NCBI GenBank assembly: GCA_050250695.1
Contig: JBFWOE010000030.1
Span: 1 to 25,089, forward strand
Length of the DNA: 25,089 bases
DNA from: Ga0077527 sp050250695
Lineage (GTDB): Bacteria > Pseudomonadota > Gammaproteobacteria > Burkholderiales > SG8-41
Reading direction: 5' to 3'
In this document: one piece after another, positions 1 through 7,283 of the stretch
Layout: each line of letters begins with the position of its first letter
Position numbering within the stretch: the stretch's first letter is position 1
Translations under genes and position numbers: made by a program
Notes under the pieces: generated by a model
Seen by the model: the letters and a program-made list of their open reading frames with translations, nothing else
The model's database searches: none
Told to the model about the DNA's origin: nothing

Positions 1-1
1 A

Positions 2-1258
2 AAACACCTGCCCAACCCCGGGAAATACGCCGGCGAGAAGTCTGAATTCGACTGGCAGAACGCCACCTCAGGGCCGCCGATCACCAACGGCATGATGGCC
101 GACAAGATCCACATCGGCATGATGGGCGACTATCCGCTGCTGGTGGCCGGCGCAACGGGGCAGGCCACCAAGAATGAGACGCAACTGATCGCGATCATTG
201 CCTACAACCAGTTCGGCGCCGGCAACGGCGTGGTGGTGCACAAGGATTCACCGTATTACGAACTCGCCGACCTCAAAGGCAAACTGGTGTCGGTGCCGTT
301 CGGTTCCGCGGCGCACGGCATGATGCTGCAGGCGATGCAGGCGCGGGGCTGGCCGGAAAATTTCTGGAACCTGGCGAGCCAGTCGCCCGAAGTCGGCACC
401 ACCAATCTCCAGGAAAAACGCATCGACGGTCATGGCGATTTTGTTCCGTTCGCCGAACTGCTGCCGTTCCGCGGCTTCGCACGCAAGATATTCGACGGCG
501 CCGAGACCAAGATACCGACTTTCCACGGCGTGGTAATCCGCAAGGATTTCGGCGAGAAATATCCGGAAATCGTCGTTGCATACATCAAGGCGCTGATGGA
601 GGCCAACGACTGGGTGCGCAAGAACCCGAAACTGGCCATGGAAAAAGTCGAGGAGTGGACCAAGATCGAGAAGGAAGTGGCTTATGTGTTCCTCGGACCC
701 AGCGGGGTGCACACGCTTGATCCGACGATCAAGCCGAAATGGGTGGAAACCATAGGCGTGGTCCATGGCGTGCTGCAGAAAATGGGCAGGGTCAAGGAAT
801 TCAACGTCAATGCCTGGGTCAACGAAAACTACCTGAAGCAGACTTTCAAGGAACTCAAACTCGATTACGAAAAGCAGAAAGCGTCATTTTCCGGGTATGA
901 AATCAGCGGCAAGGACACCCTGTGCAATGCGGCGATCAGGCAACCGCGGGAAGCCGGGCAGATCTGGGTGACCGGCGGCGATATCGTGCCGTTCAGCTCG
1001 ACGGTCTGCACACTGGCCGGCATCAGGAAGTACCAGGGCGAAGGCAAGAAAATCAACGTGGCCTATGTCTTCGACAAGTCGCTGGGCATCAAGATGTTCG
1101 CCGACAAGGCGTTCTATGCGCTGAACGCAGCGGATCCGAAGAAACCGCAGATCGTTCCCTTCCTGCTGAAGAAGGATGCCGAAGCCCATGTCGCCAAAAG
1201 CGGCGGAAAGCTGGCCACCTATGCCGAGGCGCTGGCTGCGGCGAATGTCGGCAAGTAG
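2..1258 (+). CDS. ABC transporter solute-binding protein with NosL-like C-terminal domain (5' partial)
   Basis: Periplasmic binding component of an ABC importer of the nitrate/sulfonate/taurine (NMT1-like) class; it would deliver an unknown small solute to the permease encoded next. The frame is open from base 2, so the start and signal peptide lie outside the window. The visible first ~300 residues have the family look, with DLKGKLVSVPFGSAAH, KYPEIVVAYIKALMEAN and a C-terminal KWVETIGVVHGVLQKMG segment. From about residue 305 of the visible part (nt ~920-1240) there is an extra domain with a Cys, the run GQIWVTGGD, FSS, a second Cys, ADKAFYAL, and PFLLKKDAEAHVAKSGGK. This order resembles NosL, the copper chaperone of nitrous oxide reductase, but the usual Cys-x-Met copper pair is only a Cys (CNAA). 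It lies 21 bases upstream of the permease gene, in the same operon. The substrate cannot be told from sequence. The binding-protein call is firm; the NosL resemblance is my reading of the motif order. Confidence 0.85.
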   Translation, partial: KHLPNPGKYAGEKSEFDWQNATSGPPITNGMMADKIHIGMMGDYPLLVAGATGQATKNETQLIAIIAYNQFGAGNGVVVHKDSPYYELADLKGKLVSVPFGSAAHGMMLQAMQARGWPENFWNLASQSPEVGTTNLQEKRIDGHGDFVPFAELLPFRGFARKIFDGAETKIPTFHGVVIRKDFGEKYPEIVVAYIKALMEANDWVRKNPKLAMEKVEEWTKIEKEVAYVFLGPSGVHTLDPTIKPKWVETIGVVHGVLQKMGRVKEFNVNAWVNENYLKQTFKELKLDYEKQKASFSGYEISGKDTLCNAAIRQPREAGQIWVTGGDIVPFSSTVCTLAGIRKYQGEGKKINVAYVFDKSLGIKMFADKAFYALNAADPKKPQIVPFLLKKDAEAHVAKSGGKLATYAEALAAANVGK

Positions 1259-1279
1259 ACGCGGCGACAGGACGAATCC

Positions 1280-2206
1280 ATGAGCACTGTTCAGGCACTG
1301 CGCAAGGAGGAAAGTCCGGTGGCGGATGATCGTGGCGGCATCCGTCCGCCGCCGGCTGCTGCGGCGGCCATGCCGGCTTCCGTGGTGCCGCCGGCGGCCG
1401 GCAATCCGGCTGTCCGCTGGCTGCGCGACAACGCTGCAAGCATGCTGCTCTGGGTCGTTTCAATCGGCATTCTGCTCGGCGTCTGGTACATAGGCACCCG
1501 CTACAAACTGGAGTTCTACATCCGCTTCACCAATGTGCCGACACCGGCTGAGGTGCTGCAGAAAGTCGTGGAAGTGAACCAGTCCGGAAAATTCCTGCTC
1601 AATATCGGCATCAGCGTGCGCCGCATCCTGATCGGGTTTTCCATCGCCGTCGTGCTGGGTTCCCTGCTTGGCCTGTTGATCGGCCGTTACCGGGTCATGC
1701 GTGACCTGCTGTTTCCGATCTGCGAAGTGTTGCGGCCGATTCCGGCCATCGCCTGGGTGCCGATGGCCATCATGCTGTGGCCGACCAACGAGGTCAGCAT
1801 CGTTTTTATCACCTTTCTGGGGTCATTTTTCCCGATATTGATCAATACCATCCACGGCGTGCATTCGATTGATCCGGTATTGATCCGTGCGGCGCGCAGC
1901 CTTGGAGCCAACGAGTTCCGCCTGTTCACGAACGTGATCCTGCCCGGGGCGATGCCGCACATCTTTACCGGATTTTCGGTCGGCATGGGAGTGGCGTGGG
2001 TTTCGTTGATTGCCGCGGAAATGATTTCCGGCCAGTTCGGTGTCGGCTATTTCACCTGGGAAGCCTATTCGCTGGTCAGTTATTCGGAAATCGGCCTGGG
2101 CATGATCACCATCGGCGTTCTCGGTCTCGCATGCAGCGGCGCCATCCAGATCATCGGCAGGCTGCTGATGCCATGGTCAACCTATGCCGGGAGCGGGAAA
2201 AAATGA
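1280..2206 (+). CDS. ABC transporter permease (SsuC/TauC/NrtB-like)
   Basis: Inner-membrane permease of the importer, 308 residues. About six hydrophobic segments follow a hydrophilic N-terminal tail rich in Pro and Ala (residues ~15-50), which is longer than usual for the family. The EAA loop that contacts the ATPase is visible as RAARSLGANEFRLF followed by VILPGAMPHI. The segment PIPAIAWVPMAIMLW is typical of the taurine/sulfonate/nitrate permeases. The ATG is preceded by AGGA at a spacing of 7 bases (1269-1272), which supports this start. The stop overlaps the ATPase start as ATGA, so the two are likely translated together. Substrate unknown. Confidence 0.9.
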   Translation: MSTVQALRKEESPVADDRGGIRPPPAAAAAMPASVVPPAAGNPAVRWLRDNAASMLLWVVSIGILLGVWYIGTRYKLEFYIRFTNVPTPAEVLQKVVEVNQSGKFLLNIGISVRRILIGFSIAVVLGSLLGLLIGRYRVMRDLLFPICEVLRPIPAIAWVPMAIMLWPTNEVSIVFITFLGSFFPILINTIHGVHSIDPVLIRAARSLGANEFRLFTNVILPGAMPHIFTGFSVGMGVAWVSLIAAEMISGQFGVGYFTWEAYSLVSYSEIGLGMITIGVLGLACSGAIQIIGRLLMPWSTYAGSGKK

Positions 2207-3063
2207 GCGAACTGTCCAGGGGTGCCATCAACATCAGTGACCTCGGCGTGGTATTCAGCGCCGGGGGCAATGTTGTCGAAGCCGTCAGCTCCGTGACCAT
2301 GGATGTCAAACCCGGCGAATTTGTTTCGCTGATCGGGCCTTCGGGCTGCGGCAAGTCGACACTGCTCAACATCGTCGCCGGTTTCGTGCGGCCGACCTCG
2401 GGCAACGCGCTGGTTGACGGTGCTGCGATCAGGGGGCCGGGTTCGGATCGCGGAGTGGTTTTCCAGCAATATTCGCTGTTTCCCTGGCTGTCGGTGCGCA
2501 AGAACGTGGAGTTCGGGCTGAAAATGAAAGGCGTGCCGGCGGCCCAACGGGTGCCGCAGGCACGCACGCTGCTCGGTCTCGCCGGCCTGCTCGCCTTTGA
2601 AAATCACTATCCCGACCAGTTGTCCGGAGGCATGAAACAGCGCGTGGGCATCGTGCGGGCGCTGGCAACCAGTCCGCAGGTGCTGCTGATGGATGAACCT
2701 TTCGGCGCCCTGGATGCGCAGACCCGGGTGGTCATGCAGGAAATCCTCACCAACATGTGGCAGCAGTTCCGGATTTCGGTGCTGTTCGTGACCCATGACA
2801 TCGAAGAATCCATCTTCCTGTCCGACAAGATTTACGTGATGACTGCGCGCCCCGGCCGCATCAAGGCCGAGATCAGGGTTCCGCTGCCGCGGCCACGCAC
2901 GCCGGAGATGACCTATACACCGGCTTTTGTCGGCCTGGTGCAGCAGCTCAAAGCCCTGATCCGCGAAGAATCTCTGGCAGCCATGGGTGCCGAACTCAAG
3001 GACGGCGGCCTGAGCGGGTTCGGCATGGAAGTCGGGCCACGGGGCGTGGAAACCGTGGTCTGA
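2203..3063 (+). CDS. ABC transporter ATP-binding protein (SsuB/TauB-like)
   Basis: Cytoplasmic ATPase that powers the importer, 286 residues. Walker A GPSGCGKST lies at residues 45-53, and the Q-loop (VVFQQYSLFPW), ABC signature LSGGMKQRVG, Walker B LLMDEPFGALD and switch histidine THDIEES are all present, so the enzyme looks intact. The frame stays open upstream to 1996, but the start at 2203 overlaps the permease stop (ATGA) and gives the normal N-terminus for the family. A C-terminal tail of about 40 residues after the ATPase core is slightly longer than usual and has no recognisable domain. Confidence 0.93.
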   Translation: MSELSRGAINISDLGVVFSAGGNVVEAVSSVTMDVKPGEFVSLIGPSGCGKSTLLNIVAGFVRPTSGNALVDGAAIRGPGSDRGVVFQQYSLFPWLSVRKNVEFGLKMKGVPAAQRVPQARTLLGLAGLLAFENHYPDQLSGGMKQRVGIVRALATSPQVLLMDEPFGALDAQTRVVMQEILTNMWQQFRISVLFVTHDIEESIFLSDKIYVMTARPGRIKAEIRVPLPRPRTPEMTYTPAFVGLVQQLKALIREESLAAMGAELKDGGLSGFGMEVGPRGVETVV

Positions 3064-3076
3064 ACAGGATGCTGCG

Positions 3077-3394
3077 ATGAACACTCCGGTCAATCCCGTG
3101 GAAATCAGGAATAACCACGGCGACGGCCTGCTGGCGATCACCTGGAACGACGGGTCAACCGATCGCTTGTCCCACCACCTGCTGCGCGAGTCCTGCCATT
3201 GCGCGCACTGTTCGGTAACACAGCGGGCGGGGCGCAGGCTGCGGGTCATGCCCGGCATCCGCATCATTGCGATCGAGGCTTATGGCGCGAATACCCTGCT
3301 CATAGGGTTTGACGACGGGCACCGGCACGGCCTTTACCCGTTCGCATACCTGAAATCCCTCGCGGTGCCGGCCTCATCGACGCCGGGATGCTGA
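3077..3394 (+). CDS. DUF971 / gamma-butyrobetaine hydroxylase-like N-terminal domain protein
   Basis: A 105-residue single-domain protein of the DUF971 family, the domain that forms the N-terminal part of gamma-butyrobetaine hydroxylase. In that enzyme a structural zinc is held by Cys-x-Cys-x2-Cys and a histidine. Here C40, C42 and C45 plus H82 or H84 occupy the same spacing, so a zinc site is likely intact. The motifs LAITWNDGS and GHRHGLYPFAYL are characteristic. The start lies 13 bases after the ATPase stop with a purine-rich AGGA upstream, suggesting co-transcription with the transporter. Stand-alone members occur widely in Proteobacteria and their function is not established; no catalytic oxygenase domain is present. 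Confidence 0.85.
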   Translation: MNTPVNPVEIRNNHGDGLLAITWNDGSTDRLSHHLLRESCHCAHCSVTQRAGRRLRVMPGIRIIAIEAYGANTLLIGFDDGHRHGLYPFAYLKSLAVPASSTPGC

Positions 3395-3406
3395 CTCCCG
3401 CGCATG

Positions 3407-3541
3407 TCAGCACGAAAAGGAATTGGCAAACCCGAGCAGCAGTTCCGGGCTGAGATAGCCGCTGAATGCCGCGTAGGTGATCAGAGCAGCGATCACCGAG
3501 AGCAGTATCCAGACCAGCATCCTTGTCTGGGCGGAGTTCAT
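3407..3541 (-). CDS. Small membrane protein, 44 residues, hypothetical
   Basis: A short minus-strand ORF in the 252-base gap between the DUF971 gene and the large oxidoreductase. The predicted peptide has a short polar start (MNSAQTR), one strongly hydrophobic stretch of about 18 residues (MLVWILLSVIAALITYAA), then GYLSPELLLGFANSFSC with a terminal cysteine. This is the layout of a single-pass small membrane protein. A stop codon lies 13 codons upstream of the ATG, so it cannot be part of a longer protein, and no strong Shine-Dalgarno is visible. A second possible start is Met8, preceded by ACAAGG. I do not assign a function. The amphipathic tail and compact fit in the gap argue for a real gene, but a chance ORF is possible. 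Confidence 0.55.
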   Translation of the reverse strand: MNSAQTRMLVWILLSVIAALITYAAFSGYLSPELLLGFANSFSC

Positions 3542-3646
3542 GGGCTGGGGTGTTTTCCCGGATTTTCCCGATGACCCGGATTATTGCACAGGCCCAGCAG
3601 CCGTCATTGCCTGCAAGACCAGGCAAATAACTCCATAGACCGAGCC

Positions 3647-6600
3647 ATGGATACTCCTGTTGATATAATTTCGCCTTTGTCCCAACCCCGAAAAATCTTG
3701 AAACACCAAGACTCGCCCGCGCTCCGTTTCGGACTCACGTTCGACGATCTTTATCACCGTGATGGATTGCTGCGCCTGGACGGAATTTTCCTGCGGGAAC
3801 TGGCGGAAACGGACGCCGGCCTGCATGCGCGGCTGCTGCATGCGCGCGCAGGCGCCGATCCCTTGCCGGCAAAAGCGGAGTCCGAACTGCTGCTGGCGCT
3901 GGCGCCGCACCTGGACGATTTCATCGCGCAGCTGTTCGACATCGAGGCCGAGGTTCGCGCGCTGTCGGCCCGGCATCATGAACTTGCGCCGCTGTACGGC
4001 ATCAAGCGCCTGTTCGTGCAACGCAAGGCGATGCACAAGTACAAGGCCGAGGCTGCTGCGGCCATCGACGGCAACGCCGTGGGCGAAAAACTGGCGGTGC
4101 TGTTTGGCGAGCCCCTTACGGAGCCCGCATTTGCCAGGAAGGTCACAGTCTGGCAGCAGGACGAGCAGGGCAATGCCGAAGCGCTGGAACTGGCGCTGCA
4201 GTATGCCGCGTGGGCGGCGCACACGCCCGCGGGTCGCGCCCGCCACCGCGACGGGGTGCTCTTCAAGTCCCCGCACAAGCTGGACGTGCAGCACCTGGTG
4301 CCAGTGCAGACTTCGGTTGCAGCGGGTTACACCGAACACCGGTTCGACGTCTCCCGGCTGCGGCAGCGCCAGGGTTTCAAGCTGACCGATGCCGGCACCG
4401 ACCTTACCGGCGCACTTGATGAGGCCAATTACTGCATCTGGTGCCACGAACAGGGCAAGGATTCGTGCTCGAAAGGCCTGCTGGAAAAGGGCGCCAGCGG
4501 CCGCGGGGCGCAGTCGTTCAAGAAGTCCCCCTTCGGCATCACCCTGGCCGGGTGCCCGCTGGAAGAAAAAATTTCGGAATTCCACAAGGCCAAGACCGTA
4601 GGCCTGGCGATCGGCGCGATAGCCATCATCACCGTCGACAACCCGATGGTGGCCGCGACCGGACACCGCATCTGCAACGACTGCATGAAAGCCTGCATCT
4701 ACCAGAAGCAGGAGCCGGTTAACATCCCGCAGGCGGAGACGCGCACCCTGAAAGACGTGCTGGAGCTGCCCTGGGGGTTCGAGATCTACAGCCTGCTGAC
4801 ACGCTGGAATCCGCTGAACCTGCGGCATCCGTATCCCGGGGCGCCGACCGGAAAACGCGTGCTGATCGCCGGCATGGGGCCGGCGGGGTTTTCACTGGCG
4901 CATTTCCTGATGAACGACGGGCACACGGTGGTCGGCATCGACGGCCTGAAGATCGAACCCCTGCCGGCGGAATTGTCCGGCATCGACGGTACCGGCAGGC
5001 GCGTGGCCTTCAAACCGGTCCGCGACGTCAATGAACTGTACGAATCGCTGGACCAGCGCGCGATGGCCGGGTTCGGCGGCGTTGCCGAATACGGCATTAC
5101 CGTGCGCTGGAACAAGAATTTCCTGAAAATCATCCGCCTGCTGCTGGAGCGGCGGGAACAGTTTGCGATGTTCGGCGGCGTGCGTTTTGGCGGCACGATT
5201 TCCGCTGACCAGGCCTTTGCGGGCGGCTTCGACCATATCGCCCTCGCAATCGGCGCCGGCCGGCCCACGGTGCTCGACCTGCCCAACGGCCTGGTTCGCG
5301 GCGTGCGCACGGCATCCGATTTCCTGATGGCGCTGCAGCTGACCGGCGCGGCGAAGACCGACTCGATCGCCAACATGCAGCTGCGGCTGCCGGTAGTGGT
5401 CATCGGCGGCGGCCTGACCGCGGTCGATACCGCCACTGAATCGCTGGCGTACTATCCGCTTCAGGTCGAGAAATTCCTGCTGCGCTACGAGCAACTGGCG
5501 CGGGAACACGGCGAAGCGGCGGCGCGCATTGCGTGGAATGCCGAGGAGCGGGAAATTGCCGACGAATTCATCGCGCATGCGCAGGCGATCCGCGCCGAAC
5601 GCGCGGCCGCGGCAGCGCAAAGCCGTGAACCGCGCGTGCTGCAGCTGCTGCAGTCCTGGGGCGGGGCGACCATCGCCTACCGCAAGCGGCTGGTCGACAG
5701 CCCGTCGTACACCCTGAATCATGAGGAAGTGCACAAGGCGCTGGAAGAAGGCATCACGTTCGCTGAATGCCTGACGCCGCTGGCCATCGAAGTTGACCAG
5801 TATGGCCATGCCCGGTCGCTGAAAGTCGCGGTGCATGCCCGCAGCAATGACGGCCAGTGGCAGGAACAGGGACAGGTGGAGCTGCCGGCACGGGCGGTGC
5901 TGATTGCCGCCGGCACCCAGCCCAACACCGTGCTGGCACGCGAAGATGCCGCCAATTTCGTGCTCGACGGCCGTTATTTCCGCGCCTGCGGCAGCGACGG
6001 CAGTCCGCTCAGCGCGGAAAAGGCGATCTCCAAACCGAACGAGGTCAACGTGCTGCTGTCGCGCCGGGATGATGGCCGCTGCATCAGTTACTTCGGCGAT
6101 GTGCATCCGTCTTACTTCGGCAACGTGGTCAAGGCCATCGGCAGCGCCAAGCAGGGCTACCCGGTGGTCAGCGCCGTGCTCGAAAAAGTGCGGCCTGCCG
6201 CTGCGGCCGGCGATGCCGACTTCCTCGGTGCGCTGCAACGGGACTTGCGCGCCACGGTTCATGAAATCAAGCGCCTGACGCCGGAAATCGTCGAAGTCGT
6301 CGTTCATGCGCCGCTGGCCGCGCGGCATTTCCGTCCGGGCCAGTTCTACCGCCTGCAGAATTTCGAATCGCTGGCGCCACGCACCGAAGGCAGCACGCTG
6401 GCGATGGAAGGCCTGGCGCTGACCGGCGCATCGGTCGATGCCGAAAGGGGCCTGCTGTCGACCATCGTGCTCGAAATGGGCGGCTCCAGCGACTTGTGTG
6501 TGGAACTCAAGCCCGGTGAACCGGTGATCCTGATGGGACCGACCGGAACGCCCACCGAAATACCGTCCGGTGAAACCGTGGTGCTGGTCGGCGGCGGCCT

Positions 6601-7228
6601 CGGCAATGCAGTGCTGTTCTCGATCGGCCAGGCGATGCGCAAGGCCGGATCCCGTGTACTTTATTTCGCCGGCTACAAACGGATGATCGACCGCTACCGC
6701 ATCGAGGACATCGAGGCCGCCAGCGATGTCGTGGTCTGGTGCTGCGACGAGGAGCCGGGGTTCGTGCCCTCGCGCCCCGGAGATCGCCGCTTTGTCGGCA
6801 ACATCGTGCAGTCGATGAAAGCCTATGCTGCGGGAGAACTTGGCGAACAGGTGATCCCGTTCAGCGACGCCGACCGCATCATCGCCATCGGATCCGATCG
6901 CATGATGGCCGCCGTGGCCCGGGCCCGGCACGACATGCTGAAGCCCTACCTGAAGCCGCAGCACCATGCGATCGGTTCGATCAATTCACCGATGCAGTGC
7001 ATGATGAAGGAAGTCTGCGCGCAATGTCTGCAGCCCCACGTTGATCCGCAGACCGGCAAGACCAGTTACGTGTTTTCCTGCTTCAACCAGGACCAGCCGC
7101 TGGATTGCGTCGACTGGAAAGCGCTCGACCAGCGGCTGAAACAGAATTCGACGCAGGAAAAACTGACGGCGGAGTGGCTGGACCACTGCCTGGTCAAGCT
7201 CGAACTGCGCGACATACAGCGGATTTAG
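3647..7228 (+). CDS. Large FAD/NAD(P)-dependent iron-sulfur oxidoreductase, NfnB-NfnA-like fusion
   Basis: Predicted soluble flavoprotein of 1193 residues. Residues 1-260 are an alpha-rich region I do not recognise. Cysteines at C263, C266, C274 and the CPLEEKISEF segment, then CNDCMKAC from C343, suggest [4Fe-4S] sites as in GltD/NfnB. A Rossmann FAD motif GMGPAGFSLAHFL begins at G409 and a second dinucleotide motif GGGLTAVDTATE at G587. A ferredoxin-reductase-like FAD domain follows (FRPGQFYRL at 895) with an NAD-binding motif GGGLGNAVLFSIG at 982. The tail carries C1118, C1124, C1127 and C1145, the spacing of the PyrK/NfnA [2Fe-2S] site. The order matches NfnB joined to NfnA, the ferredoxin:NADP+ electron-bifurcating enzyme, but bifurcation is only an inference. 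The ATG at 3647 was chosen over an upstream TTG at 3584; the exact start is uncertain. It may instead reduce another acceptor. Confidence 0.8.
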   Translation: MDTPVDIISPLSQPRKILKHQDSPALRFGLTFDDLYHRDGLLRLDGIFLRELAETDAGLHARLLHARAGADPLPAKAESELLLALAPHLDDFIAQLFDIEAEVRALSARHHELAPLYGIKRLFVQRKAMHKYKAEAAAAIDGNAVGEKLAVLFGEPLTEPAFARKVTVWQQDEQGNAEALELALQYAAWAAHTPAGRARHRDGVLFKSPHKLDVQHLVPVQTSVAAGYTEHRFDVSRLRQRQGFKLTDAGTDLTGALDEANYCIWCHEQGKDSCSKGLLEKGASGRGAQSFKKSPFGITLAGCPLEEKISEFHKAKTVGLAIGAIAIITVDNPMVAATGHRICNDCMKACIYQKQEPVNIPQAETRTLKDVLELPWGFEIYSLLTRWNPLNLRHPYPGAPTGKRVLIAGMGPAGFSLAHFLMNDGHTVVGIDGLKIEPLPAELSGIDGTGRRVAFKPVRDVNELYESLDQRAMAGFGGVAEYGITVRWNKNFLKIIRLLLERREQFAMFGGVRFGGTISADQAFAGGFDHIALAIGAGRPTVLDLPNGLVRGVRTASDFLMALQLTGAAKTDSIANMQLRLPVVVIGGGLTAVDTATESLAYYPLQVEKFLLRYEQLAREHGEAAARIAWNAEEREIADEFIAHAQAIRAERAAAAAQSREPRVLQLLQSWGGATIAYRKRLVDSPSYTLNHEEVHKALEEGITFAECLTPLAIEVDQYGHARSLKVAVHARSNDGQWQEQGQVELPARAVLIAAGTQPNTVLAREDAANFVLDGRYFRACGSDGSPLSAEKAISKPNEVNVLLSRRDDGRCISYFGDVHPSYFGNVVKAIGSAKQGYPVVSAVLEKVRPAAAAGDADFLGALQRDLRATVHEIKRLTPEIVEVVVHAPLAARHFRPGQFYRLQNFESLAPRTEGSTLAMEGLALTGASVDAERGLLSTIVLEMGGSSDLCVELKPGEPVILMGPTGTPTEIPSGETVVLVGGGLGNAVLFSIGQAMRKAGSRVLYFAGYKRMIDRYRIEDIEAASDVVVWCCDEEPGFVPSRPGDRRFVGNIVQSMKAYAAGELGEQVIPFSDADRIIAIGSDRMMAAVARARHDMLKPYLKPQHHAIGSINSPMQCMMKEVCAQCLQPHVDPQTGKTSYVFSCFNQDQPLDCVDWKALDQRLKQNSTQEKLTAEWLDHCLVKLELRDIQRI
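3664..3669 (+). promoter_or_regulatory. Possible -10 element (TATAAT)
   Basis: A perfect TATAAT lies just inside the chosen start of the large oxidoreductase gene. No good -35 hexamer sits 16-18 bases upstream. If used, transcription would begin near 3676 and the protein would have to start further down, for example at a TTG within KILKHQ, before the first conserved residues. Weak evidence; recorded because it bears on the start choice. Confidence 0.25.
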
Positions 7229-7283
7229 CCGGGAATCGCAGCGGGCCGGTGGTATAGTATAACTAATTGATTATAGACAAGTT

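Noticed and set aside
1996..2202. Upstream extension of the ABC ATPase frame
   Set aside because: It lies in the permease gene and encodes no ATPase sequence; the ATG at 2203 overlaps the permease stop.
2182..3267. 361-codon open frame on the minus strand
   Set aside because: Antisense to the ABC ATPase and DUF971 genes, both well supported. Composition is shadow-like.
3584..3646. TTG start adding 21 residues to the oxidoreductase
   Set aside because: It gives a basic, low-complexity extension with no ribosome site. The ATG at 3647 is more plausible, though the true start could be further downstream.
3664..3669. TATAAT as proof of a strong promoter for the oxidoreductase
   Set aside because: There is no -35 at suitable spacing and it falls inside the likely coding region, so I keep it only as a weak candidate.
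3581..4828. 415-codon open frame on the minus strand
   Set aside because: Antisense to the N-terminal part of the oxidoreductase; rich in Gln, Arg and His with no motif. I considered it because that N-terminal region is unrecognised, but the plus-strand frame continues unbroken into clear domains.
4892..6967. 691-codon open frame on the minus strand
   Set aside because: It lies inside the large oxidoreductase, antisense to it, and is rich in His, Arg, Asp and Gln with no recognisable domain. Long antisense frames are normal in GC-rich genes with strong third-position bias.
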